Shown piece after piece: positions 19,666 to 28,083 of a stretch of 64,000 nt of DNA (the first letter of the stretch is position 1; each line of letters starts with the position of its first letter). The notes below the pieces were generated by a model, which did no database searches, was not told the DNA's origin, and saw only the letters and a list, made by a program, of their open reading frames with translations. A program made the translations under genes and the position numbers. Source of the stretch: Bacteroidales bacterium (lineage in GTDB: Bacteria > Bacteroidota > Bacteroidia > Bacteroidales > F082); NCBI GenBank assembly GCA_016936355.1, contig JAFGYB010000008.1, positions 1 to 64,000 on the forward strand, given 5' to 3'.

Positions 19666-20406
19666 GTGGAATTCAAGATTCAACATTTCGATTCACTGAG
19701 CTCAACCAACGATAGTGCCGTTGAGCTGGTCATGAAAGGACAGGCAAAGGAAGGCCTGGTGCTCGTTACCTCGGAACAAACCAAGGGGAAAGGGCACGGC
19801 AGCAACAGATGGGAAAGTGCCCGGGGAAAGAATCTCACACTGAGCGTGATCCTGGAACCCCGTTTCCTGGAAGCGTCCGACCAGTTTTTCCTCACCAAAA
19901 TTGTTTCCCTTGCTTTGCAGGAAACCCTACAAAAGTACCTGCCCGAACATACAATCCGGATCAAATGGCCCAACGATCTGTACTGCGGCGACAAAAAGAT
20001 GGCCGGAGTCCTCATTCAGAATTTCCTGAAAGGGGCTATGATCGAATACACGGTTATCGGCGTGGGATTGAATGTGAATCAGGAAGAGTTTGTTTCAGAT
20101 GCCCCCAACCCGGTTTCCATGAAGCAATGCACCCATCAGGATATTGACCTGACCGAACTGCGCGACGAATGGCTGCAAATTCTTGGTTTTTACTATCATG
20201 AACTCCAAACAGAAGAGGGAAGGAACGTAATTTCGAGTCAGTACATGAACCACTTGTACCGGTACAGGACCGTTACTAAATACCAGGACAGCAACGGTAT
20301 CTTTTGGGGGGAAATTGTTGACATCAACTCGTTTGGGCAACTGATTATACAAGATGAATCGGGAAACAGACGAACATATGACTTTAAAGAAGTTGCTTTT
20401 CGGTAA
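19666..20406 (+). CDS. birA: Biotin-[acetyl-CoA-carboxylase] ligase
   Basis: A 246-residue BirA without the N-terminal DNA-binding domain, so it is an enzyme only. It attaches biotin to carboxylase carrier domains. Motifs are SLSSTNDSAVEL at the start, KGKGHGSNRWESARGKNLTLSV (the biotinyl-AMP-binding GRGR-like loop, here KGKGHG), IKWPNDLYCGDKKMAGVL with the catalytic Lys, and GVGLNVNQ. The start is GTG 19666; no in-frame ATG precedes the conserved HFDSLSSTN. It converges on the TauE-type gene with a 3-nt gap. Confidence 0.93.
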   Translation: MEFKIQHFDSLSSTNDSAVELVMKGQAKEGLVLVTSEQTKGKGHGSNRWESARGKNLTLSVILEPRFLEASDQFFLTKIVSLALQETLQKYLPEHTIRIKWPNDLYCGDKKMAGVLIQNFLKGAMIEYTVIGVGLNVNQEEFVSDAPNPVSMKQCTHQDIDLTELRDEWLQILGFYYHELQTEEGRNVISSQYMNHLYRYRTVTKYQDSNGIFWGEIVDINSFGQLIIQDESGNRRTYDFKEVAFR

Positions 20407-20409
20407 GAT

Positions 20410-21210
20410 TTACCTTCCGGTGATCAGCGTTTGAGTGGTCATGAAGATGGCTACCAGAATAAACACATAACCGACCATTTTTTTTACTTTATCCTCCGGC
20501 AGTTTTAAGGAAAACCGGGAACCCACCTGCCCTCCGATGAAGGCTCCCACTGCCAGAATCAGGGCCATTTTCCAGTCCATGGTTTCATGAACCAGATGCC
20601 CGCCCAGTCCCGTAGCCGCCGTAATGCTTACCATCAAAGTGGATGTGGCGATGGCCACCTTGGCGGGAATATTAAACCACAGAATCATCATAGGGATCTT
20701 TACGGCACCCCCCCCGATTCCCAACAGTCCCGAAAGGTAACCGGCCACAAAAATCAACGGAATCATATACAGAACCGGAATACTGTAAGTGATTCCGTTA
20801 AAGTTTCTTTTCCAGTACCCAAAACCTTCTTTGAGGGGTTTGTTTCGTTTGTATTCCAGTTTCACCTTTATGGTGATCATTGCCACGGCGATCAGAATCA
20901 GTGAAAACAAAATTTTCAGAACAACCGGGTTAATATGAATGGAAGTAAACCCTCCGGTGAAGGACCCCATATCGGTAAACACTTCCATGACCAAAGCCAG
21001 TTTCCAGTCCACCAGCTTTTCTTTTCTGTAGCGCAGGAAAGCGGAAAAACCGGTCACGGTGATTAAGAACAAGCTGATGGAGGTCGCCTCATGAAACGAA
21101 TAGTTCAGCAACAGCAACAGGGGCACAAACATGGTACCTCCCCCAATCCCCGTCATCGCAGCAATGGCGGCGATCACAAAAAATATTATGATCCCCAGGG
21201 CATAAGACAT
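20410..21210 (-). CDS. TauE/SafE family sulfite/organosulfonate exporter-like protein
   Basis: A 266-residue inner-membrane protein with about eight hydrophobic helices. Two internally similar halves each carry the family glycine motif: GIGGGTMFVPLLLLL near residue 22, and GLLGIGGGAVKIPMMIL near 160. The family (formerly DUF81) moves small anions such as sulfite, sulfoacetate or taurine products; the substrate here is unknown and the neighbours give no hint. It is 27 nt upstream, in transcript order, of nothing else on its strand, so it may end the pyrE-SRPBCC unit or stand alone. Confidence 0.88.
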   Translation of the reverse strand: MSYALGIIIFFVIAAIAAMTGIGGGTMFVPLLLLLNYSFHEATSISLFLITVTGFSAFLRYRKEKLVDWKLALVMEVFTDMGSFTGGFTSIHINPVVLKILFSLILIAVAMITIKVKLEYKRNKPLKEGFGYWKRNFNGITYSIPVLYMIPLIFVAGYLSGLLGIGGGAVKIPMMILWFNIPAKVAIATSTLMVSITAATGLGGHLVHETMDWKMALILAVGAFIGGQVGSRFSLKLPEDKVKKMVGYVFILVAIFMTTQTLITGR

Positions 21211-21237
21211 TCAACAGGTATTTTCCGTTTTCCCAGA

Positions 21238-21642
21238 CTACGGAAAAACTTTCTTTAATTCTTCGGTAATGGTGTTGGCCAGATTTTCGAGGGGTTTCCT
21301 GGCAAACATGGCCAGCATGGGATTCAGATCAGCATCCACATTAGCCTGAACCACTGCGTTTTGTTCGTTAAGTGTATCGGGTTCCAGTTTCACGGTCAGG
21401 GTAAACTGTACCGGAGATTTTCCATCCGGGACCAACTCCAGCAGTTCAGGAGCCTGCTTTTTTCCGAATTTCAAACTTAAGTCTGCCATTCCTTTCACCG
21501 TGAACGAACAGGTGTCCTTTTCCGATTTCCAGTTAACAATTTGTTCGGGCATCAGTTGTTCGTAATGATTAAAATCACTCAAAAAATCAAACAGTTTTTG
21601 TGGTGATGCCTGGATGGTGGTTCTTTTCCCTTCGATGTTCAT
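21238..21642 (-). CDS. SRPBCC-fold protein
   Basis: A 134-residue START-like protein from ATG 21642. The earlier ATG at 21714 would overlap pyrE heavily and adds no family sequence. The opening RTTIQASPQKLFDFLSDFNHYEQLMP is typical of SRPBCC/polyketide-cyclase-like proteins whose cavity binds a hydrophobic ligand, and the final helix reads LENLANTITEELKKVF. Orthologues are regularly found beside pyrE in Bacteroidota, but no ligand or role is known. The gene lies 23 nt after pyrE and is probably cotranscribed. Confidence 0.8.
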   Translation of the reverse strand: MNIEGKRTTIQASPQKLFDFLSDFNHYEQLMPEQIVNWKSEKDTCSFTVKGMADLSLKFGKKQAPELLELVPDGKSPVQFTLTVKLEPDTLNEQNAVVQANVDADLNPMLAMFARKPLENLANTITEELKKVFP

Positions 21643-21665
21643 GGGGTTATATTTTAATTGTATTT

Positions 21666-22322
21666 CTATTGGTCTGAATTCTGTTCGCTCCACAATTGAG
21701 GATCCTTCCGCCACTGCTTTAAAGATGCCAGTGCGTCTTTGGACACATATTCCTGTTTAACGGCCGCTTCGATCAGGTGATCATAGTCAGACAGAGAAAC
21801 CAACCGGCAACGAGCTTCTTCGAAGTTCGTCTGGGCAATTTCCAGTCCGTACGTAAAAACCGAAACCATTCCCAGCACTTCCACTCCGGCTTCTCTGAGT
21901 GCCTCCACGGCCAGCAGACTGCTTTTCCCGGTGGAAACCAAATCTTCCACTACCAGCGCCTTTTGTCCGGACTTTACGTGTCCTTCAATTTGATTCGTCA
22001 TTCCGTGGTCCTTTTTCCCGGCACGGACATAAGCAAAGGGCAAATCCAGTTCTTCCGCCACCAGGGCTCCCTGGGGGATACCGGCGGTTGCTACACCTAC
22101 GACTATGTCTGTCTCCTGAAAGAAGGTTGTAGCCGCCCGGTACAGTTGCTGGCGGATGTAGTTGCGCACCTTCGGATAAGAAAGCGATACCCGGTTGTCA
22201 CAATAAATAGGTGAACGCAAACCCGAAGCCCAGGTAAAGGGTTTTTCGGGACTCAGTTGAATGGCTTTTACCTCCAATAAATGAAGGGCTACCTGTCGTG
22301 CTGTTTCTTGTGAAAAAATCAT
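21666..22322 (-). CDS. pyrE: Orotate phosphoribosyltransferase
   Basis: PyrE makes orotidine 5'-phosphate from orotate and PRPP in pyrimidine synthesis. The protein is 218 residues from ATG 22322. It has WASGLRSPIYCDNR near the N terminus, the flexible catalytic loop VRAGKKDHGMTNQIEG with several basic residues, and the PRPP-binding VLVVEDLVSTGKSSLLAVEALREAG-type segment (here ALVVEDLVSTGKSS). A longer reading from 22364 adds 14 residues that are not family-like. It diverges from moxR. Confidence 0.96.
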   Translation of the reverse strand: MIFSQETARQVALHLLEVKAIQLSPEKPFTWASGLRSPIYCDNRVSLSYPKVRNYIRQQLYRAATTFFQETDIVVGVATAGIPQGALVAEELDLPFAYVRAGKKDHGMTNQIEGHVKSGQKALVVEDLVSTGKSSLLAVEALREAGVEVLGMVSVFTYGLEIAQTNFEEARCRLVSLSDYDHLIEAAVKQEYVSKDALASLKQWRKDPQLWSEQNSDQ

Positions 22323-22540
22323 GTCCAAAGATAGCAAGTTTTCATGTTTTACTGAAAACTTCAACTTTTTTTAAGATTGTACTTTTTCTCTGAATTTTGT
22401 CCCGTCAAAAATCATTATCTTGGCCTTTTTTTCGAGATATTTTTCTCTTTAATAATTTCTAAATGTCTTTAACATACATTAACAAGATGTATAATAACCA
22501 AGACATTATATTTGCTACTCAATTAAAAATTCAATAAAAA

Positions 22541-23533
22541 ATGGTAGAAACCGATATTCGCGAACTCAACGAAAAAATTAAGAATGAGCGACAATTCATC
22601 GACCTGATTAAAATGGAGATGAATAAGGTAATTGTAGGTCAGCAACACATGACCGAACGGCTCCTCATCGGCTTGCTGGCCAACGGGCATATTTTGCTGG
22701 AAGGGGTTCCCGGGCTGGCCAAAACACTGGCCATTAACACACTGGCCAAAATCATCGACGCCAAGTTCAGCCGCATACAGTTTACTCCCGACCTGTTGCC
22801 TGCCGACTTGTTGGGAACTATGATTTACAGTATTAAAAAGGAGGAATTTCAAATCAGAAAAGGGCCCATTTTTGCCAACTTCATTCTGGCCGACGAAATC
22901 AACCGTTCTCCTGCCAAAGTGCAGAGTGCCTTGCTGGAAGCCATGCAGGAACGCCAGGTGACCATTGGTGAAGAAACCTTCAAGCTGGAAGAACCGTTCC
23001 TGGTGATGGCCACACAGAACCCCATCGAACAGGAAGGAACCTATCCGTTGCCCGAGGCACAGGTGGACCGGTTTATGCTGAAGGTGGTGATCAACTATCC
23101 CAAAAAGGAAGAAGAAAAACAAATTCTCCGCCAGAACATCACTTCGCAACAAGCCAAGGTTCAAACGGTGTTGAAACCCGAAGACGTGATCAAAGCCAGG
23201 GATCTGGTGCGTCAGATTTATCTGGATGAAAAAATTGAGAACTACATTACCGATATTGTCTTTGCTTCAAGGTATCCTGAAAACTTCGATATGAAAAAAT
23301 ATTCCGGTCTGATTTCCTACGGTGCCTCTCCCCGTGCCAGTATCAACCTGGCTCTGGCTTCCAAAGCACTGGCCTTTATCAAAGGGCGTGGGTATGTGAT
23401 TCCGGAAGATGTACGTGCTGTGGCCCATGATGTAATGCGTCACCGCATTGGTCTGACCTACGAAGCCGAAGCCGAAAACATCACCAGCGAAGACATTATT
23501 AATGAAATTCTGAACTCTGTGGAGGTACCGTAA
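22541..23533 (+). CDS. moxR: MoxR family AAA+ ATPase
   Basis: A 330-residue MoxR-type AAA+ chaperone that heads the aerotolerance (Bat) operon and is thought to mature or remodel the von Willebrand factor A-domain proteins encoded after it. It has Walker A GVPGLAKT (about 58-65), Walker B LADEINRSPAKVQSALLEAM, and the sensor region ATQNPIEQEGTYPLPEAQ with an arginine finger in VDRF. A -7-like TATATTTG lies at 22507-22514, 26 nt before the ATG, with no clear -33 box. In related genomes the DUF58 gene usually follows directly; here a foreign-looking unit intervenes. Confidence 0.96.
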   Translation: MVETDIRELNEKIKNERQFIDLIKMEMNKVIVGQQHMTERLLIGLLANGHILLEGVPGLAKTLAINTLAKIIDAKFSRIQFTPDLLPADLLGTMIYSIKKEEFQIRKGPIFANFILADEINRSPAKVQSALLEAMQERQVTIGEETFKLEEPFLVMATQNPIEQEGTYPLPEAQVDRFMLKVVINYPKKEEEKQILRQNITSQQAKVQTVLKPEDVIKARDLVRQIYLDEKIENYITDIVFASRYPENFDMKKYSGLISYGASPRASINLALASKALAFIKGRGYVIPEDVRAVAHDVMRHRIGLTYEAEAENITSEDIINEILNSVEVP

Positions 23534-23574
23534 CAAGTTCAGAGATTAGAGTTCAGAGATTAGAGTTCAGAGTT
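23534..23574 (-). repeat. Left heptad array, AACT+NNN in minus orientation
   Basis: It begins on the base after the moxR stop codon. On the minus strand it reads as five in-phase 7-bp units plus a partial one, core AACT (two units have ATCT) followed by three variable bases. It is the inverted counterpart of the array at 24021-24139. Confidence 0.85.
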
Positions 23575-23602
23575 TGAAGCAATAAAAGTTAATAATAATA
23601 TA

Positions 23603-23995
23603 ATGACATCATTTAATCGCTTTGAAGAAATCGAAGTCTGGCAAAAAGCCAGAGCACTTGCGAAAGTGATTTATGATGTTGTTTCAACCCCACCTTTTAA
23701 CAATGACAATAAATTGCGTTTACAAATGTTGGGGTCATCAGGATCAATTATGGACAATATTGCTGAAGGACAAGGGAGAGGCGGTAACAAAGAATTCAAA
23801 CAGTTTTTATGGATCGCGAAAGGCTCATCTACGGAATTAAGGTCCCAACTCTACAGATCGCTTGACAGAAATTTTATTGAGGAACAAACCTTTAATGATC
23901 TGTCTGAAAAAGCTAATGAAATTGAAAAAATGATCATGGGAATGATTCGTTATTTAGATACTACCGAAAAAAAGGGTATTAAATATAAAAGCTAA
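23603..23995 (+). CDS. Four-helix-bundle protein (23S rRNA IVP / Avd-like family)
   Basis: A 130-residue all-helical protein. The start RFEEIEVWQKARALAKVIYDVV and the middle SGSIMDNIAEGQGRGGNKEFKQFLWIAKGSSTELRSQL are the hallmarks of the S23/intervening-sequence protein family. Members are found in insertions within 23S rRNA genes and, as Avd, beside reverse transcriptases in diversity-generating retroelements. No rRNA or reverse transcriptase is present here. The gene is visibly richer in A+T than moxR and bat genes, and it separates two genes that are normally adjacent. Its molecular role in this setting is unknown. Confidence 0.88.
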   Translation: MTSFNRFEEIEVWQKARALAKVIYDVVSTPPFNNDNKLRLQMLGSSGSIMDNIAEGQGRGGNKEFKQFLWIAKGSSTELRSQLYRSLDRNFIEEQTFNDLSEKANEIEKMIMGMIRYLDTTEKKGIKYKS

Positions 23996-24020
23996 AATCT
24001 GGACTCAAGACTTATATAGA

Positions 24021-24139
24021 AACTTAAAACTCTAAACTCAGAACTAAAAACTCAAAACTATAAACTCAGAACTATAAACTCAGAACTAGATACTCAAAAC
24101 TATAAACCCGGAACAATAAACTCTAAACTTAAGACTCAG
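24021..24139 (+). repeat. Right heptad array, AACT+NNN x17
   Basis: Seventeen head-to-tail 7-bp units with no phase slip. The core is AACT; four units show one changed core base (TACT, AACC, AACA, GACT). The variable triplet is most often CAG, ATA, CTA, CAA or TAA. The array stops one base before the ATG of the DUF58 gene. Looser units precede it at 24001-24014. Confidence 0.92.
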
Positions 24140-24140
24140 A

Positions 24141-25016
24141 ATGGAAGCACAGGAATTATTTAAAAAGGTAAGAAAGATAGAGATCAAAACACGGGGGTTG
24201 TCGCAGCAGATTTTCTCGGGCGAATACCACAGTGTTTTCAAGGGCCGGGGGATGGCCTTCAGCGAAGTACGCGAATATCAGTTCGGTGACGACGTGCGCA
24301 GCATTGACTGGAACGTGACCGCACGGTTTAACCATCCCTTTGTAAAGGTCTTTGAAGAAGAGCGCGAACTGACGGTCATGTTGCTGATCGACGTATCGGG
24401 TTCCAACAATTTTGGAACGCACAAACAGCTGAAGCAGGAACTCATTACCGAAATCGCAGCCGTCCTCTCCTTTTCTGCCATTCAGAATAACGACAAGGTG
24501 GGGGTCATTTTCTTTTCGGATCAAATTGAAAAATTTATTCCTCCCAAGAAAGGAACCAGCCACATCCTGCGCATCATCAGAGAACTGGTGGACTTCCGTT
24601 CCGAAAATACCGGAACCAATGTTTCGGAAGCGCTGCGTTACTTGACCAATGTCATTAAAAAACGGGCCACCGCCTTCTTGATTTCCGACTTCATGGACGA
24701 CAACATGGAAAAATCCGTGCAGATTGCCCGCCACAAACACGACCTTATTGCCATCCGTATTACCGACCAGAGGGAAATGGAAATGCCCGATGTGGGCCTC
24801 GTGTACATGACGGATGCCGAAACCGGAGAACAGACCTGGGTCAATACCGGAAGCAGCAGGGTTAGGATGCGGTACAACGAATGGGCTACCAACAAAAGCC
24901 GGGAGCTGGACACCCTTTTCAAACGACTGGGGGTAGACATGGCCAAAATAAATACCGGTGAAGATTATGTAAAACCGCTCATCAATCTGTTTAAAAAGAG
25001 AGAAGCACGGAGTTAA
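24141..25016 (+). CDS. DUF58 domain protein of the Bat operon
   Basis: A 291-residue soluble protein with the DUF58 block GRGMAFSEVREYQFGDDVRSIDWNVTAR (about residues 37-63) followed by a von Willebrand factor A-like fold whose metal-site strand reads MLLIDVSGSNNFG. DUF58 proteins typically sit directly after moxR and are thought to be part of the MoxR-assisted complex. The ATG lies one base after a 17-unit heptad array, so any untranslated leader made from an upstream transcript would carry the array. It is followed after 12 nt by the next operon gene. Confidence 0.93.
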   Translation: MEAQELFKKVRKIEIKTRGLSQQIFSGEYHSVFKGRGMAFSEVREYQFGDDVRSIDWNVTARFNHPFVKVFEEERELTVMLLIDVSGSNNFGTHKQLKQELITEIAAVLSFSAIQNNDKVGVIFFSDQIEKFIPPKKGTSHILRIIRELVDFRSENTGTNVSEALRYLTNVIKKRATAFLISDFMDDNMEKSVQIARHKHDLIAIRITDQREMEMPDVGLVYMTDAETGEQTWVNTGSSRVRMRYNEWATNKSRELDTLFKRLGVDMAKINTGEDYVKPLINLFKKREARS

Positions 25017-25028
25017 TACGATACAAAA

Positions 25029-26042
25029 ATGATGAATAAGAACTATTTTCCGGCTCTGCTGAGTATCCTGTTTTTGTTATTGGGAACCGGTCTGCGGGCA
25101 CAACAGCTTCCTGCTGTTCAGGCCACGCTGGATACCAATGCCATCATGATCGGTGATCAGATCGGCCTGAACCTGAAAGTGGATGTACCCAAAGGATATC
25201 AGGTATACTGGCCGTTCCTGCAGGATACACTGGCTCCGCATATTGAAATGATCCGGGCCGAAAAAACGGATTCCGTTTTGAAAAACGATGAAATCCAATA
25301 CCACAGGAAAATCATCATCACTTCCTTCGACTCAGGAGCCTTCACAGTCCCTTCTTTTGTTTTCCACATCCGAAACACCAGTACCGGACAAGTGGATTCG
25401 CTCACAACCGATGAGATGCCCCTCCGGGTTTTCACCCCGATGGTGGACACAGCGAAGGCTTTTAAGGTCATCAAAGGACCCGAATCCGTGCCCTATACTT
25501 TTGCTGAATTGCTGCCCTGGATTTTCCTGGTGCTGGCCGTGATCATCGCCATCATCCTCGTCGTTTGGTATGTCCGAAACGGCAAAAAAGGGAAACCGTT
25601 GTTTGCCCGAAAGCCCAAACCCAAGTTACCTCCGTACGAACAGGCCATCAAACAACTGGAAGAATTGCGCCTGAGTAAGATTTGGCAGTCCGGAAAACTG
25701 AAAGAATACTACACGGGCATTACCGACATCATGCGCGAATACTTCACCGATCGCTATCATTTTGAAGCCTGGGAAATGACCTCGGACGAGATGATCCACG
25801 AACTCAAGGACAAGAAGATCAACGATCAGGCTATGTCGAAAGTAAAGTCCACGCTGGAACTGGCCGACCTGGTGAAATTTGCCAAGGCTCAGCCTACGGC
25901 CCTGGAAAACGATACCGCCCTCAACTACTGTATAGATTTCGTCAACGAAACCCGACCGGTCGTTGAGACACCCGAACAAAATATCAACCTGGATGAAGGG
26001 GATAAAACAAAGGTAGAACCCGAAAAAAAGAAGGAGGACTAA
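25029..26042 (+). CDS. Bat-operon membrane protein, BatD-like periplasmic region
   Basis: A 337-residue protein: a signal peptide (about 1-24, ending LRAQQ), a periplasmic beta-rich domain (about 25-160), one transmembrane helix (about 165-188) and a cytoplasmic helical part (about 200-320) with a charged tail. This protein regularly lies between the DUF58 gene and batA in Bacteroidota. A second Met immediately follows the first, so the exact start is uncertain by one codon. The end of the gene carries GGAGG 8 nt ahead of the batA ATG. Function is unknown beyond the operon context. Confidence 0.8.
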   Translation: MMNKNYFPALLSILFLLLGTGLRAQQLPAVQATLDTNAIMIGDQIGLNLKVDVPKGYQVYWPFLQDTLAPHIEMIRAEKTDSVLKNDEIQYHRKIIITSFDSGAFTVPSFVFHIRNTSTGQVDSLTTDEMPLRVFTPMVDTAKAFKVIKGPESVPYTFAELLPWIFLVLAVIIAIILVVWYVRNGKKGKPLFARKPKPKLPPYEQAIKQLEELRLSKIWQSGKLKEYYTGITDIMREYFTDRYHFEAWEMTSDEMIHELKDKKINDQAMSKVKSTLELADLVKFAKAQPTALENDTALNYCIDFVNETRPVVETPEQNINLDEGDKTKVEPEKKKED

Positions 26043-26045
26043 AGC

Positions 26046-27041
26046 ATGTTTGGAATTGACACCTGGAGGAGTCCCGAGTTTTTGTATCTGCTCTTGCTGA
26101 TACCCCTGTTGATTGTGTGGTATATTTTCAGGGAGCGCAAAAGCCACCCGGAGCTGCGTTTTTCAGGCATAACCGCATTCAAAAACCTGGGAAAAAGCAC
26201 CAAAGCCGGACTCAGACACAGTATGTTTGTGTTGCGTATGCTGGCGCTGGCGCTGCTGATCATTGCGCTGGCCCGTCCGCAAGCCGTTTCCTCCAAAAAG
26301 AATGTAAACATCCAGGGAATAGACATCGTACTGGCGCTGGACGTTTCGGGGAGTATGAGAGCCCGCGACTTTACCCCGGACCGCATCGGTGCCGCCAAGA
26401 AAATTGCAGGCCAGTTTATCCGCGAGCATCCCAACGACCGGATCGGATTGGTTATTTTCAGCGGTGTGGCCTTTACACAGGCCCCCCTAACCACCGATCA
26501 TTCCATGGTCATCAAACTGCTGGACGAAGTGAAAAGCGGCATGATTGAAGACGGAACCGCTATTGGCGACGGGCTGGCAACAGCTGTCAGCCGGTTGCAG
26601 GATTCCAAAGCCAAATCGAAGGTTATTATTTTGCTTACCGACGGAGTCAACAACATGGGTTCCATCGATCCGCAGTCGGCGGCTGAAATGGCTAAATTAT
26701 ACGGCATCAGGGTGTACACCATTGGTATTGGCACCGAAGGCTATGCTCCCTATCCGGTGCAAACCCCTTACGGGATCCAAATGCAGCAAATGAAAGTACA
26801 GATCGATCAGGATCTGTTGAAGAAAATTGCGGCAGAAACCGGTGGAAAATATTACAGAGCCGAAAACAACGACAAACTGAAATCTGTTTTCGGTGACATC
26901 AGTAAATTGGAAAAATCAAAAATCACCGTGCATCAGTTCGAGAAAAAGACCGAGCTCTTTTTCCCCTTTGCACTGCTGGCGTTGATATTGTTTGTTTTGG
27001 AAGTGAGTTTGCGGTATCTCGTATTCAGAAAACTTCCATAA
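26046..27041 (+). CDS. batA: BatA, von Willebrand factor A-domain membrane protein
   Basis: A 331-residue protein with N-terminal membrane helices (about 11-25 and 58-76), a vWA domain and a C-terminal helix (about 305-325). The metal-ion-dependent adhesion site is complete: VLALDVSGSMRARDF (DxSxS), the Thr in TQAPLTTDHS, and the Asp in LLTDGVNNMG. BatA and BatB were described in aerotolerance operons of Bacteroides and related bacteria; their ligand is unknown. An AAGGAGG motif lies 8 nt before the ATG, unusual in this phylum. Confidence 0.94.
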   Translation: MFGIDTWRSPEFLYLLLLIPLLIVWYIFRERKSHPELRFSGITAFKNLGKSTKAGLRHSMFVLRMLALALLIIALARPQAVSSKKNVNIQGIDIVLALDVSGSMRARDFTPDRIGAAKKIAGQFIREHPNDRIGLVIFSGVAFTQAPLTTDHSMVIKLLDEVKSGMIEDGTAIGDGLATAVSRLQDSKAKSKVIILLTDGVNNMGSIDPQSAAEMAKLYGIRVYTIGIGTEGYAPYPVQTPYGIQMQQMKVQIDQDLLKKIAAETGGKYYRAENNDKLKSVFGDISKLEKSKITVHQFEKKTELFFPFALLALILFVLEVSLRYLVFRKLP

Positions 27042-27054
27042 ATACAGAAAAGAC

Positions 27055-28083
27055 ATGATTCAGTTTGAACATAAAGAATTTTTTTGGGCCTATTTGCTGC
27101 TGCTCTTTTTCCTGGTGATTTACGGGGGATACCGTGCCTGGAGGAGAAAAGCATGGAAACGATTCGGTGACGGAACGCTGACCAGCCGGCTGGTGATGCA
27201 GCGGTCGGGTCTGCGCAATGCCCTTCGGTTTTTGTTTTTGATGATGGCTCTGTTTTTCCTCGTTGGCGGACTGATTGATCCCAAGATCGGATCGAGGCTG
27301 GAGAAGGTAAAACGTAAAGGGATTGACCTGTACATCGCCATTGACGTTTCCAATTCCATGCTGGCTCAGGACATCAAACCCGACCGGCTGGACCGCGCTA
27401 AAATGGCCGTCTCCAACCTCATCGACAAACTCAACGGCGACCGCATCGGTTTGATCGTCTTTGCCGGTCAGGCTTTTAAACTGCTGCCCCTGACCACCGA
27501 TTATTCGGCAGCCAAGTTGTTTTTATCGTCTGTCGACACCAAGATTGTCCCGACCCAGGGTACGGCCATCGGTTCGGCCATCAACCTGGCCACCCAGTCG
27601 TTCGACAACGACAAACACAACAAAGCCATTATTGTCATCACCGACGGCGAAAACCACATGGGCGATGCCGTGGGAGCGGCCAAAGCTGCAGCCGAAAATC
27701 ACATCCGTGTGTTTACCATCGGTATGGGATTGCCCGAAGGAGCCCCCATTCCCATGAACAACGACAGCCAGAATCCCGATTTCCTCAGAGATCAGAACGG
27801 AAAAATCGTCATCACCAAACTGAACGAAACCATGCTGCAGCAGATTGCCGCTGCCGGAAACGGGGCGTATGCCCGCGCCAACAATGCCAGCGTGGGGCTG
27901 GATCAAATCCTCGACAACCTGAACAAAATCCAGAAACAGGAAATCGAAGAAAAACAATTTACCGATTATGTGCACCGCTTCCAGTATTTCCTGGCAGCCG
28001 CCATTTTCTTCCTGATTCTGGAATTGCTTACGGTGGAACGCAAACCCAACTGGACCGACAAATTTGATTTTTTTGGAAAATGA
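27055..28083 (+). CDS. batB: BatB, von Willebrand factor A-domain membrane protein
   Basis: A 342-residue paralogue of BatA with the same plan: N-terminal helices (about 8-25 and 55-75), a vWA domain and a C-terminal helix (about 307-327). The metal site reads YIAIDVSNSMLAQDI, with LLPLTTDYSAAK and VITDGENHMGDA. Two adjacent vWA membrane proteins are the mark of Bat operons. The last codon and TGA overlap the batC ATG by 4 nt (28080-28083), indicating coupled translation. Confidence 0.94.
   Translation: MIQFEHKEFFWAYLLLLFFLVIYGGYRAWRRKAWKRFGDGTLTSRLVMQRSGLRNALRFLFLMMALFFLVGGLIDPKIGSRLEKVKRKGIDLYIAIDVSNSMLAQDIKPDRLDRAKMAVSNLIDKLNGDRIGLIVFAGQAFKLLPLTTDYSAAKLFLSSVDTKIVPTQGTAIGSAINLATQSFDNDKHNKAIIVITDGENHMGDAVGAAKAAAENHIRVFTIGMGLPEGAPIPMNNDSQNPDFLRDQNGKIVITKLNETMLQQIAAAGNGAYARANNASVGLDQILDNLNKIQKQEIEEKQFTDYVHRFQYFLAAAIFFLILELLTVERKPNWTDKFDFFGK

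Larger units (their letters stand above)
23534..24140 (+). mobile_element. Candidate cassette: four-helix-bundle gene between inverted heptad arrays
   Basis: A 607-nt unit fills the whole interval between the moxR stop (23531-23533) and the DUF58 start (24141). It consists of an inverted AACT+NNN array on the left, one A+T-rich gene (23603-23995) and a longer array in direct orientation on the right. No transposase, integrase or target-site duplication is visible. That it is mobile is an inference from the broken operon, the inverted flanks and the different base composition. Confidence 0.4.

Noticed and set aside
19326-19715. 129-codon plus-strand frame between rsfS and birA
   Set aside because: It overlaps both supported genes and has no family features; the birA GTG start explains the region better.
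22326-22333. -7 promoter box (TATCTTTG) for pyrE
   Set aside because: It lies 3 nt from the ATG with no -33 element at an acceptable distance; probably chance.
23534-24140. CRISPR-like array
   Set aside because: Units are only 7 bp with 3-nt variable parts; there are no 20-40-bp repeats or spacers and no cas genes.
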